The notes below the pieces were generated by a model, which saw only the letters and a list, made by a program, of their open reading frames with translations, was not told where the DNA came from and did no database searches. A stretch of DNA of 64,000 nt from Mixophyes australis (lineage: Eukaryota > Chordata > Amphibia > Anura > Limnodynastidae): positions 316,888,706-316,952,705 of the forward strand of contig JAVHZZ010000004.1 of assembly GCA_036250195.1 (NCBI GenBank), read 5' to 3'. Positions 53,860 to 64,000 of this stretch are shown piece after piece. How positions within the stretch are numbered: position 1 is the first letter of the stretch; each line of letters opens with the position of its first letter. The position numbers and the translations under genes are program-made.

Positions 53860-54130
53860 GCCTACTCTCCCGGAATGTCCCTAATTTTTGGGAGTTCTCC
53901 CGGACTCCCGAGAGAGCAGGCAAACATGCCAGATGCAGCTGTCCCCTTTGTTCAAGATGGTGGGGGCGGGGATAAACACGCATTGTGGCCATGCCCCCTG
54001 CTGCGATTGGCTAGAATTGTCAAATATTGACAGGGGCGGAGCCTAACGGTGCACCACGCGTGGTCACGCCCCCCTCGACGGACCCCCCCTCCCGGACAGT
54101 TGCCTTCTGGGCAACTGGAAACCCCTCATG
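53860..54130. mobile_element. Copy of the CTCCCGG repeat in intron 9
   Basis: TTGCCTACTCTCCCGGAATG, CGGACTCCCGAGAGAG and GGGGCGGGGATAAACACG place it with the family at 31017 and 40137. It lies directly after the TA microsatellite. Confidence 0.6.
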
Positions 54131-54837
54131 TGTGTGCCTGACACACACACACCTTTACATGGCTCACTGGCTGTTCAGTTGTTGTACCAACAACTGAACA
54201 GGCAAGAAAGTAACAGCTGGACTCTGTTTCTTGTGTGTCCGGTTACTTCAGGGGACAGAGACACACACACACACACAATATTTAGTTGTAAAGTGCACTC
54301 TCATGCGTTCAGGTTTTCCTCTTTATTTATTTAGTGAACAATGCTTATTTTAACATGGCAAATCAATCCTGGAGCACTGAAATAAGTGCCAATAGATTCC
54401 TATGTCTGTTTTAATTTATTTGGGCTTTACAAGCAGGTATGCAGTGGATTTTATGGCTTTAGCAAACTTAGAAGCCACACATGTGGTGTAGATAACACCA
54501 ATAACAAGAGTGTCCCCACTATCCTCAGTGTCTGTCTGACAGCAGTGCCACATTACTTCTTCATCATACAAGTGGGCATGTCATGATCTTCCCACAAGAT
54601 CAGCACCCTCATCTCCTGAAATATTCGGCACGGCTGTAAATATTCTGATAATTTGATTGGCTGCAGATTATTCTATCCTTATCCACCTCACATGGGAGAA
54701 GGGAGAGCAAGAGATGAAGATCTAGGACAAAATGGTGGTAAAAAGCACCATAAAACAAACAGCAGCAGTAATGGAAGCAAAGCCACGAGATTGAGAAAGC
54801 GGAATAAGAATTAACAAAGAGCAGATATGTTACACAC

Positions 54838-54973
54838 CCTTTCACTCTGAGCATCTCTTCAATGGTGTCTGGCAAAGGTGTGCCAAATGTTTCTGGGAGA
54901 AACAAGGTAAAAAAACCAACAAGGACTGTGAGACTGCCCATCAAGACAAAAGGCAAATGTTTGTCATAGGCAC
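54838..54973 (-). CDS. slc22a5: slc22a5 exon 9 (136 nt)
   Basis: The acceptor TTCTAG precedes GTGCCTATGAC and the donor follows AAAGG as GTGTGT. It encodes [44 protein letters not shown], spanning the last transmembrane helix and the LPET..LP-type motif before the C-terminal tail. Phases match exons 8 and 10. Confidence 0.95.
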
Positions 54974-55149
54974 CTAGAAGAAAATAAAATAACAAAAACA
55001 ACAATTATATTGTCTCACAGACATTAGTACACTGACATATTTAGCTGTTGGATATAATATTATACATATAATACCATTAATAATATACTGTCACATCTAA
55101 AAAGGGCAAAAATGAACCCAATTATGATATAGTCATCAAATGAGGCAAG

Positions 55150-55245
55150 CCTGGCCAATCCGTGGCTCTCCAAGTGTTGTGAAGCCCCAGCATACTCTGC
55201 CAGTCAACAGTTGCATGCTGGGAGCTGTAGTTTCACAACACCTGT
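55150..55245. mobile_element. Short foldback repeat in intron 8
   Basis: CTCCAAGTGTTGTGAAGCCCCAGCAT and ATGCTGGGAGCTGTAGTTTCACAACACCTG form an imperfect hairpin of about 27 bp arms. The string TGCTGGGAGCTGTAGTTTCA is a very common vertebrate MITE core. Confidence 0.65.
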
Positions 55246-55380
55246 CTTCTGAATCTTTCTTTTTGAAAATGTATAAATAGGTTTCAAATAATCATTTTAA
55301 CCTAACAATATGTATAAACGAGTCACATAGTCATCGTTTTTGCTATTATTTGAAAAAAAAAATTAAGGAACAAGTCTCAC

Positions 55381-55563
55381 CGAGGTAAACAAAATAAGGC
55401 GATAAGATACTGCCCAATCTGGAGGCCATGGAACTGACACCAAGCCCCATGTTCCTTACTACTGTAGGGTAAAGCTCAGCAGTGTACACGTAAACCATGG
55501 AGAACGCAGACGTGATTCCGAATTTCCCAAGCATGACCAGCACGATGGACAGGACGCTAAGTT
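55381..55563 (-). CDS. slc22a5: slc22a5 exon 8 (183 nt)
   Basis: Acceptor TTGCAG, donor GTGAGA. It encodes [39 protein letters not shown]...[11 protein letters not shown], covering the transmembrane 10-11 region including the conserved YTAELYPT(V)VRN signature of SLC22 carriers. One Met replaces the Thr found in human SSTASRLG, which is conservative in context. Confidence 0.96.
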
Positions 55564-55732
55564 CTGCAATGAAACACAGATCACATTCCGAGTGGTTCAG
55601 TTTGATGCTGCACACATTTATATCAAAGGGGCCTGGTTGTAGGCCAGAGAAACTATGTATACTGGTTTTATGTACATGAAAAAAAATATTACACAACAAT
55701 TAGTAAATTACAATGTTGAGGGAGGAGGTTAC

Positions 55733-55947
55733 CTTCAGGCACTAGTTGTATGAAGAGCAGAACAACTCCTCCAAGGAACAATGTGCTAGATGTGGAGTAT
55801 CTGCGAGAGAAGTTTTGGAGGAGCACCCAGGCTATGACATAAGCAGGGACCTCGATGATCGCAGACAGGAAGCAGTTCACATAGGGGTCGCCATGCAAAT
55901 TAGGAGTGTTGAGTGACAAGCCAAAATATCCTACAGATATGATCATC
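55733..55947 (-). CDS. slc22a5: slc22a5 exon 7 (215 nt)
   Basis: Acceptor TTTTGCAG, donor GTAACC. It encodes [40 protein letters not shown]... and ends FIQLVPE, covering transmembrane helices 7-9. The first base completes the Trp codon begun in exon 6. Confidence 0.96.
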
Positions 55948-56808
55948 CTGCAAAAGAAAACATATTTCTGAGCCAAAGGTACAATGAAAATTATTTCATA
56001 AATGATTATTTGACATAAGTTACCAACTGGGGGGGTTCATCATTTAGACTTTTAAATTTTTAGATACATTTAATAGAGTTCTCCTATTATAATTATTTTA
56101 TTTCCATCCACATAACCGGTACAATACAGACTAAAGTACTCAGCACTCTGTTCCCAGCCTGCAGGCAAACAGGTCTGATAGGTTCGCAGACCTGTGGTTA
56201 ATGCAGGTCTCTGTGGTAAAGTGGAATGCACTATATGTCATGACATATTACTCTATCTTGCAGTGTCTCAATGTAACACATTACAGGGGTGGCAAACAGG
56301 TATGCAGAGAATTTAGGCGATTATTAATTTGGAGGGAGGGAGGGAGGGGAGGCACCGTTATAGCATCACTAGAAACTAGTGACAATAATGTAGAATGAGA
56401 CATGTGCCTCCACTTTGCTTGGTTGACTAGTGTGCTTAGTGGCTCATGTTGAGTTGTGCTTTTTGGTCGTATAATATGCTTTCTTTTTTGTTTTTCTATT
56501 TTTTTTACATCCGAACAGGTGCAAAAAACACTAATTTCGTCACTCACGCTTTGTGCACTTGCACACAAGTAAAAAAGTGTATTATAAGCCAAAACACTTT
56601 TAGCATTCAACTCAACATGAGCCCCTAAAAGTACAAAAAAACCCCAAAACAAACAACATAGATAATGATACATTAGCAATATAAACAGGTAACAATGCTG
56701 GCACAAGCAAAGTAAAGACTAAGGTATAATATTGTGGTGCATTTGCTGAAAGCTCCCAAATAACACTAACTCCAGCACGCGTCAGCCTCTACAATTTGTG
56801 CTACCTAC

Positions 56809-56909
56809 CAGAGTAAAATTGATAGAAATGTTACAGTACGGATGTTCCCGGTTTTCAGCAGGTCAAAAATTGTATAACTCTTGTGAGACTGGTCCTTCAG
56901 TACGTTTAA
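56809..56909 (-). CDS. slc22a5: slc22a5 exon 6 (101 nt)
   Basis: This exon was located by homology and phase because its open frame is short. The acceptor GAATAG precedes TTAAACG and the donor after CTCTG is GTAGGT. It encodes LNVLKDQSHKSYTIFDLLKTGNIRTVTFLSILL plus two bases of Trp, matching the OCTN region (L)DLLRT.NIR.VT..S..LW in the large cytosolic loop entering transmembrane helix 7. It is exactly 101 nt, the size in human OCTN genes. Confidence 0.9.
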
Positions 56910-57559
56910 CTATTCAACCAAACAGAGAAACATATTTAGATATGAAGCATTTTATTTATAATATAATTGCACATATTTTGGCTTTAATTTCTGATATTAA
57001 ACTATATAGCAATATAGATATGGAAGAGGGGTGACAACTTTTTGGAGTGATTCTTTTATGGTCTACAGAGGATAATAATTTTTTAAATGTCTGCTGGACT
57101 CCAGTGTGCTAGTCGGGATCTGGTTTTGTTTGTGGCAAGTAACAAGAAATAGTGACATTGGAACGGTTTTCTTAAGATACAATCTGACAAATGTGTGTAT
57201 TGATATTAAATGAATACATAATGTATTAAGTAGGTCACCTCAGAGGTACCTTTTTCCCCCCATAGACAAACCTAGTTTTTTAACCTCTCTTTAGACATTA
57301 ACCCTTTATTGTTGAGGCTGCCCACTTCTGAACCCCCTGGAGTTTTCCTATGATTTTTTCTTGAATGACAGCAAACACGAATAGTTACAGAAACAGCAAA
57401 AAAAAAAAAAAAAAAAAAAGTGTCATAAGCAGCAGAATAGCCATTTGTAGAAAAACATGTGAACACTGAAGAACACTTGCAAATCTAGCAACAACGTTGT
57501 ATTTTAAGAAGGATAAGGGTAGGAGGGGGTGATAGTCAGCTGTGGGAAGCCAGGGGGAA

Positions 57560-58020
57560 TTAGGGACGTCACAGGCGGGGGAGGCACAACGACTGGGCCA
57601 TAGGACGTTGAGTCAGAGATGGGCAACACAAATAAGAGACCAATGGGGCACATTACAGGTACAGCCAGAGGGACCGGATTTAGTGGAACTTGTCTTCTTT
57701 GTCTCAGATGTGGATGGTGATTTTCTCCATATTAGCAATCAACCATATATAGGATTTCAGAGAAGAGACGCGGGGCAGTTCTGGGCTCTTCCAAGATTTG
57801 GCAATCAGGCACCTTGCCGCTGGCAAGACATGTGACACCAGTTTTGCAAAGTGAACATCAGTGTCTTGCAGCGGGTAGCAGAGGAGGAATGACCAAGGAT
57901 CTCTCAGAATAGGAGGACTGAAGAAGGGAGGTCAGGAGACCAGTGATCTTATCCCAGAAGGAGGAAATATCAGGACACGACCACCAGATATGCGATAGGG
58001 TGCCTCTATGACCTCCATGT
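57560..58020 (-). pseudogene. L1-like LINE C-terminal relic in intron 5
   Basis: The minus strand gives IWWSCPDISSFWDKI followed by LLTSLL, a typical L1/Tx1 C-terminal motif (WW.C..I..FW..I). Frames break soon after. A decayed fragment. Confidence 0.6.
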
Positions 58021-59340
58021 CCTATTTATAGTGGCATGCCCAAAATTGTACCAATATTCAAGATAGGGTCTAACTAGTGACTTATACAATGGTAACAACA
58101 TGCTTGCAGCGCGAGAATTTATCACTGCTATATCGATTAATGCATTTTTCATGATGTATCCCAGAGTTTTAGTTGCCTTTGTAGCTGCTGTCTAGAATGG
58201 TTTGTTGCTGCTACATTATCTACTATTCAATTAAATGTTTCATTTAATATGTAAGCATCACAATCATTACCATGGTCAAGGTGCCTTTATATCAAATTGC
58301 ATCTGCCATGCCACAGGCCAGTTTGCCATTTAAATCTTTCTGTAGCATGTTGTTGATAAATATGGACACTTTACATACTGGGCCATCTACAAGATCATTA
58401 ATAAAAAGATTAAATAATTACAAGGATCAATACCGATCCTTGTGGTATGTCACCAATAACTATAGCCCAGTCTGAATACGTAGAGTTTATAGTCTTCTAT
58501 CCTTCATCCAGTTCTGTACCCATCTACATACGTTGTCCACTAGACCTAGTATTCCTAATTTTATGTACAAGAACTATGAGGGACAGTACTGAATGCTTTA
58601 CCATTAAATCAAAATCCAGGTTTCAAACTTACCTTATCATATTAACTAAATCAAAATTTGTAAGGCATGATTAGTCCCTTTGTAAAACTATGCCGACACT
58701 AATCAACGTATTTTCTACAATTTGCCTCACAATTTCATCCATCAGAATCTATTCAAATCATTTACCAACAACAGATGTCAAACTGATAGGTCTGTAAATT
58801 TCTTGGTTCAGAGTTTATTCCCTTCACCGCATTCTCTTTCCACCAATCTTGTGGCATTTCCCCAGTTAGGAGGGAGACCATCAATAAAAGAAATAGTGGT
58901 CTATCAATTATCAAACTTAGTTCCGTCAGCAGGTTGAAGCCAGGTGCGTTATCTATATTAATATTATTTGGTCTCAACTCCTGAAATAGACAAGTAACAT
59001 TTAATGGTGTGCATAGGCTACGCAACTTATTGCTATGTTTGTCCGGTCGTGTAAATACAGATGGTAAAAAGACATTTAATAAAAATCATCTCTTCATTCA
59101 TCTTCTACGATTATTTTTCCCACTTTGGTATGCAGTAGCCGATTTGTATAAGCTTTTTTATTTCACCATCTATGTACTTTGGGATTAGACTTATCTTTTG
59201 CAATTTCTTTTTCAGCTTCAGTCTTTGCTAATCTGATTTCCTTTTTTACTTATTTTGTAATACTTCTCGTAATTCCATTATACATTTTCAGTTCCTTTTA
59301 GTCCTTAGCAATGTAAATGTTCTCTTTTTCCTCCTTATTA
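58021..59340 (-). pseudogene. CR1-like LINE reverse-transcriptase relic in intron 5
   Basis: Minus-strand pieces resemble CR1/L3 RT: a region like NYRPISLTSVVGK near 58770-58820 in broken frame, NSTYSDWAIVIGDIPQGSVL near 58440-58490 (usual form SGVPQGSVLGP), and INDLVDGPVCKVSIFINN downstream. The nucleotide order also matches the widely conserved vertebrate CR1/L3 pattern. Many stops. Confidence 0.75.
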
Positions 59341-59930
59341 CAACCAATACTTCCTTATTTAAGAGCATTGGTTGTGTTACTAAATGTTATGTGTTTGCAA
59401 CAGTATTTGGTGTGCTTTTATTTAAGAGTACACTTACACAGCCCACAAGCTTCAATGCTTCTCTGAATGGATTATACTTTGCCCTTCCAAAATTCATAGG
59501 TTTTGTGGTTCCCTTACAAACCATTTATGGAAACTCAAGTGAAATGTTACCACATTGTGACATTTTCCACATTTCATAACAAACGGAAAAAATACATTTC
59601 AAATTTAGCCTTTATATTCCCCATAGGGATGCTGTGTTTTGTTATATAAAGTGCAACTTCCAGATGTGCCTCTGACAGATCTCCTGCCGTCTGGAAACAC
59701 ATTCTGTGCTGTAACTAATGCCGTTTCATGCAGAAAGCTAAAACATTTATTCTGTATCGAAGGATGGAAAAAAACAAAAAACGTCATATTTGTAAATCAG
59801 CTTCAGGGGGGGAAAAAAAAAAACATTTTCGTGGAAAAAAAAGGTTTAAAAATGTACAAGTTGTTGTGAAATACATGCGTAATAATGTACTGACTACAAA
59901 GCTGGCACAGAAAAGAGCATTGAGCAGCAT
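59341..59930. other. Intronic DNA without recognised features
   Basis: A chance frame pair with Lys-rich poly-A translation occurs near 59728-59967; nothing else is seen. Confidence 0.5.
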
Positions 59931-59935
59931 GGAGT

Positions 59936-60105
59936 CTTGGGATATATTTACTAAACTGTGGGTTTGAAAAAGTGGAGTTGTTGCCTATAGCAACCAATCA
60001 AAAACTAGCTGTCATTTTGTATAATGTACTAAATTAATGATAACTAGAATCTGACTGGTTGCTATAGACATCTCCACTTTTTCAAACCCGCATATACCCC
60101 TTGGA
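59936..60105. mobile_element. Foldback MITE (ATATTTACTAAACTG family), older copy
   Basis: GGGATATATTTACTAAACTGTGGGTTTG..AAAAAGTGGAG and CTCCACTTTTTCAAACCCGC face each other. The family is the same as 62128-62303. Confidence 0.8.
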
Positions 60106-60109
60106 GTTC

Positions 60110-60300
60110 CAATCTGACCAGGGAGCTATCTTTGTATGTTCTCCCATTGTTTGCAAGTGTGTCCTCCAGTTGCTCTCGTTTCCTCCCATACTCAAAAAAC
60201 CTACTGGTAGGTTAATTGTCCACTGACTAAAGGGGTCTTGGAGTGTGTGCATTGTGTGTCTGCAGTGGGGCAGTGAATGAACATGCTCTCATTGTAAATA
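60110..60300 (+). mobile_element. SINE-like fragment
   Basis: GTATGTTCTCCCATTG, GTTTCCTCCCATACTC and CCTACTGGTAGGTTAATTG match the same SINE family as 11332-11456, here extending further 3'. Confidence 0.65.
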
Positions 60301-60697
60301 ATAGAAGTGTCCGGTGTATTTATACAAGTCATGGAATTTAGAGTGAACTTAAAATATGCTTTTCATTTTACAGTAATGATACATTATTTTAATCTTTCAT
60401 ATGATGTCAATAGATACACATCTTTTCCTGGCAGATTAAAAGAATTTGCTAGTTCCCGACAAACTGGCTCCTGGTTTCTAAGTTATTTTTCCACCCGCAG
60501 TTTAAGCGTAATGAGCAATGCAGTGGCAGAGCTCTGTCTCTTGCAGAGAGGGCATCGTCTATAGGGCCCAGAAGCGAGTCCAGCAGCTGCCGCACTCCCT
60601 GCAATGAAGTAGCTCCACCCCCGCCTACACCCTCTGTAATCTCACAACAAGCGTAGTGAAGTAAATGGAAAAATTTGAATTCCAAAGTACAGATTAC

Positions 60698-60824
60698 CTC
60701 TGAAACATTGAAGATTATGTCAGGTGGGGTTAGGCCATTTTTCTTGGCTGCTCTCCTTATTATATCTTCAGCTTCATTAACTCTGCCCTGAGATATCAGC
60801 CATCGCGGAGACTCTGGGATAAAC
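60698..60824 (-). CDS. slc22a5: slc22a5 exon 5 (127 nt)
   Basis: Acceptor TGTTTGCAG precedes GTTTATCCC, and the donor after TCAGAG is GTAATC. It encodes [42 protein letters not shown], the start of the big cytosolic loop with the PESPRWL signature shared by SLC22 carriers. The first base completes a codon from exon 4, which is not in the window. Confidence 0.96.
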
Positions 60825-62127
60825 CTGCAAACACATGTAAAGTTACTTCTATGCAAGTACTGCTCTAACAAAATAGAGTGAATATATTCAATGCAGTCAC
60901 TTACAATACTAGAAATCAGTATGTTCAGAAATGTTCCCTGTAGAGTGTGGATACAGGGTGTATCTAGACCAGTGATAAATGAATACTCCGTATGTCCAGC
61001 AATTGTTTAATCGGTTTTATGCTCAAATTAATACGCATGGAAACTAATGATGGCCACACATGTGCCAATACTACTGCCCAACCCGAGCACAGGGATCAAC
61101 ATTACATTTGGCGACGTGTGAGTGGCCAAATCAATGAGATACAGCCATATGTGTTTCTAGTTCGAACAGCCAAATCACCTCTGGTTTCTTTATGGTCTCT
61201 CTGTGTGATCGGAAGATGAGACAGGACTGTAATAATTATAGTATGTGTGGTCAACTTTAGAGGGGGCAAGTTGCCGGCAGTCCCTATAGAGTTATAGTTC
61301 TAGTGTAATAAGGACCAATATCCAAAAAGCCATGACTTTGCTGTAGGAACTCAATGATTCATGTAGAACTTTCTTACTGCACAGGTCATGAATGTAGGAA
61401 GCATATATAGGCATAGCCAGGATAATCAATATAAGATGAAAATAAGTAGCCCACTAAAAATAAATATAGTACAAGAGAAGGTGATATTAATCCTTTTCGA
61501 AAATTGGTTATAAGGATTCACCCTTTTAGAGGATAAATTGCCTTTATTAGAAATTTAAATAATCTGCAATAAACTGCCTCTCTAGGACTATGACACAGGC
61601 ACCTGCAGCATCATAAGTAAAGGCTAATTCCACCTTTCCTAATTAGTACTGCAGAATCTACCATGACTTTTCACTGTGGTGAGGTGGTGGTGATGGGGCG
61701 TAGATTAGTAGATTATCTAGTACACCACACCCCCACCCATTTAAAGAAGTCCCTTTCTTGATTTCACCAAGCAAGAACTTTTGAAGAGTCTTCAAAACAA
61801 ACACCTTCACAATCCACACCGAAATAGATGTGACACCTCCTTCTATTATATATTCAGACAATTCCCATTTATTGGGGGTGCTCTCCCAAAACAAACAGTA
61901 TAAAAAAAGGGAAAGATTTCTAATGCAGAGGCACTCTTGCGCTCCACGCAAAAATAATTAAAAAAACAATATAACATTTATTTTGTCCATTTAAAATCCT
62001 CCAAACAAAAAGTTTTATTTCTCCTAGAGCAGCATTAGGTAAAAAATAATAGTGTGAATTTAAAGACAATGAAAAGGTAATTAACAAGATAGTTGTGACA
62101 GCCAAAGAAGTTCTCAGCACTAAGGGG
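60825..62127. other. Intron 4 of slc22a5: no exon or recognised element
   Basis: I looked on the minus strand for exon 4 (expected IRDWRM-like coding) and did not find it here. Confidence 0.5.
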
Positions 62128-62303
62128 GTATATTTACTAAACTGCGGGTTTGAAAAAGTGAAGATGTTGCCAATAGCAACCAATCAGATTCTAGCTTTCA
62201 TTTTGTAGCCTGTACTGAATAATTGATAGCTAGAATCTGATTGGTTGCTATAGGCAACATCTCCACTTTTTCAAACCCGCAGTTTAGTAAATATACCCCC
62301 AAG
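62128..62303. mobile_element. Foldback MITE (ATATTTACTAAACTG family), near-perfect palindrome
   Basis: The left arm GGGGGTATATTTACTAAACTGCGGGTTTGAAAAAGTG continues to about 62200. The right arm mirrors it to CAGTTTAGTAAATATACCCCC. The 176-bp unit is almost wholly self-complementary around a short centre. A related copy is at 59936-60105. Confidence 0.88.
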
Positions 62304-63340
62304 TCTTATTTCAGATATCCTGTTTCCTGTATATTTTAGCTTATTTTTGCAATGTTTACAGTGTTAAATACACTTATTTTTTCTTAAAAGTAGACAGGAT
62401 CTCTGTCAGGAAACAGAAGAGATGACAAAAAACCTTTTAGCAAGAATTCTACGAAACATGGCATTTTAAATACCATATTATATAAAAAAAATTATATATA
62501 TTATGTATAATGTTCCATTAAGCAAACTAAATGTCAGGAGAAAATCATGCAAATTACACATTTTACTACAATATTGTACTAGCAGGTGACATTCTGTAAT
62601 GGAATAGCTGATAACGTCTTGTAAAGATAGAACACTTCTGGCTTAAATGAGTATATCCCATACTTTTTACAATTACAGCGGTGCCCCCTTGTGGGAAGAA
62701 ACCACATCTCCTTGCAAAATGTGCAAAGCTATATATAGCCAATACTGTTCTCAACAACTACAATAATGGTCATCATTTCAATTCTGCAAATTAAAAATTT
62801 TCATTGCAGGTACCTGGCTTACAGATGACAATGGACAAACAACAAACATGAATTTGCTACTTTCTAATGTACTTCTAACCCATGGATAATGTTCATGCTT
62901 AATTGTTTTTATTCACGGATAGGAAAATTATTTACAGAAGCATGTCCCTTTTAAACACAAGTTGGCAAACAGAACATTAGGATTCCAATAGATCACTGTT
63001 TAACCCCATACCATTAAGTCTGTATCAGCATTTGGAAAATAATTAATGGTCAATAATCCAGGAGTTCAATGTAAGTCAACCGTGAGGAATGACTATCACT
63101 GCTGGAAAGGCAAAGTACAACTGACACCCATAGATCCCAAGATATTGCTGAGTAGTCAGTGGTGGGTGAATGTGAGGGAGGTTAGAGAAATATATTATTT
63201 GTGAGCGGGGTTAATGTTCTATAAGTAAGTCACATGAATATAGCTTATGGTGCACAAAATGCTTTATCTACATTGTACTACTTTATTATTTCATTGTATT
63301 GATTCTGTTCACTATTGATATAGGGCCACGTCCTTAGTCC
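62304..63340. other. Intronic or flanking DNA without recognised features
   Basis: No exon-like segment or repeat identified. Confidence 0.5.
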
Positions 63341-64000
63341 TCCTTTCTAAATCTGTAAATCCCCATTGCTTCTGTAACACCATCTCTCTCCCATCGTTAC
63401 CACTACTGCACTGCTCACATTAGACTTTCAAAGTTACGTTACACATCTTTGAACACATATCCCTTACACCCATTTGCCAGCTCTACTTCTTAACAGACAA
63501 TACTCTACCCTACCATTGCTATCCTTATAACTATGTACCACCACATAATATTCTTAAGACCTGTGTAATACTTATCTCGCTCTATCACCAATCTTTCACT
63601 TGTTCCCCAATCCCTAATTCACTTTTTTGCTACACCAGTATCTTTACCCTAACCGTGCTCTTTTCACTACTCACATAATTATCTCTTGCACCCCCTATCT
63701 CTTAAAATCTGGAACAGCCCATTTCCTTTAAGCCCACTCATCCACCTTCTATGGACTCACCTCTTCCTCAAACCCTACCATCTACTTAACCCCCATCTCC
63801 TCCCTTTGCTCATCCTCCCTTCTCTCCTCTTGCCTCAACTAGCTCCTCTTGTGCCTGGTCTGTTTACCCTCCCTTAGGATGTAAGCTCATATGAGCAGGG
63901 CCCCCTCCCCTCCTGTCTCCATACCTGTTCTTCCGCTCCGTCTTTACTGCATATGACTAGCCGGAGTTTCTGAAGTATTGGTACTTTTTGTTCATTGTTC
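63341..64000 (+). repeat. Pyrimidine-rich dispersed repeat
   Basis: A long C/T-rich stretch ends with GATGTAAGCTCATATGAGCAGGGCCCCCTC, a string I recognise from a repeat common in amphibian DNA. The frame at 63686-63877 is a low-complexity translation (many Leu/Pro) and not a gene. Confidence 0.4.

Larger units (their letters stand above)
53285..60824 (-). other. slc22a5: slc22a5 gene, 3' half (exons 5-10 of the human numbering)
   Basis: OCTN2 is a plasma-membrane, sodium-coupled carnitine and organic-cation transporter of the SLC22 (major facilitator) family. Six exons of 127, 101, 215, 183, 136 and 88 (coding part) nt are in correct order on the minus strand. All have AG/GT borders and phases that splice into one frame of about 282 residues. 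From family knowledge these sizes match the human OCTN genes. Residues favour OCTN2 over OCTN1 ([51 protein letters not shown]), though slc22a4 cannot be excluded formally. Exons 1-4 are not in the window and should lie beyond 64000. The introns host CR1, L1, SINE and MITE relics. Confidence 0.9.

Noticed and set aside
63686..63877. Leu/Pro-rich 63-aa plus-strand frame
   Set aside because: Translation of a C/T-rich dispersed repeat.
60825..64000. slc22a5 exon 4 within the window
   Set aside because: Searched by eye for the expected coding motif and splice borders on the minus strand; none found.
1..64000. Endogenous retrovirus with env gene
   Set aside because: LTR elements here are chromodomain gypsy elements with gag and pol only; no envelope-like frame is present.

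Overview
The window looks like a piece of an anuran (frog or toad) chromosome. The evidence is one recognisable vertebrate gene split by canonical introns, a very high density of transposons, and several MITE and SINE families that I recognise from frog genomes. There are no prokaryotic signals. Most of the provided long open frames belong to transposons. The only host gene I can support is the 3' half of an SLC22 organic-cation/carnitine transporter (best match slc22a5/OCTN2) on the minus strand. Six exons (numbered 5-10 by the human gene) lie between 60824 and 53285, with exact phases and GT/AG sites; the upstream exons lie beyond the right edge.

Layout. 1-13790: a nest of Ty3/gypsy chromoviruses on the minus strand. 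An old, broken element (3' LTR 100-784, 5' LTR 12351-13790) has been split by a young, apparently intact element (842-9169). The young element has 2.04-kb LTRs that are almost identical, a 5-bp target duplication, gag, and a pol frame ending in a chromodomain. A solo LTR of another family (12676-13330) sits inside the old 5' LTR, and the end of yet another LTR copy enters from the left edge (1-72). 14440-17240: decayed Tc1/mariner copies, a gypsy pol fragment and a long-TIR MITE. 17531-23703: a nearly intact Penelope-like element (PLE) with direct pseudo-LTRs, ORF1, an RT/GIY-YIG ORF and a hammerhead-ribozyme-like motif in each pseudo-LTR. 23719-34260: a Tc1 terminus, a CA-rich minisatellite, a Harbinger relic, a hAT MITE and other dispersed repeats. 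34268-38999: a complete but mutated hAT transposon with an 8-bp target duplication. 39017-45300: an LTR-like remnant, an L1 relic and a second, inverted PLE relic. 45300-53284: AT-rich DNA without recognisable genes; its right end probably holds the slc22a5 3' UTR. 53285-60824: slc22a5 exons with CR1, L1, SINE and MITE relics in the introns. 60825-64000: intron or flank with repeats only.

How the parts work together. The young chromovirus carries a full set of predicted RNA signals. A TATA box lies 31 nt upstream of a start whose first 10 nt are exactly complementary to the sequence beside the LTR, which points to self-primed reverse transcription. At the gag/pol junction there is a GGGAAAT slippery site, a 6-nt spacer and an H-type pseudoknot. 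The degraded older element keeps the same TATA/start/primer geometry with different sequence, which independently supports the reading. The PLE has a predicted -1 frameshift into RT, promoter modules rich in ETS, NRF1 and YY1-like motifs, and an inverted 5' tag. I did not find a wholly new system. The most informative observations are these RNA-level signals and the nesting history. All calls are by eye, without database searches.
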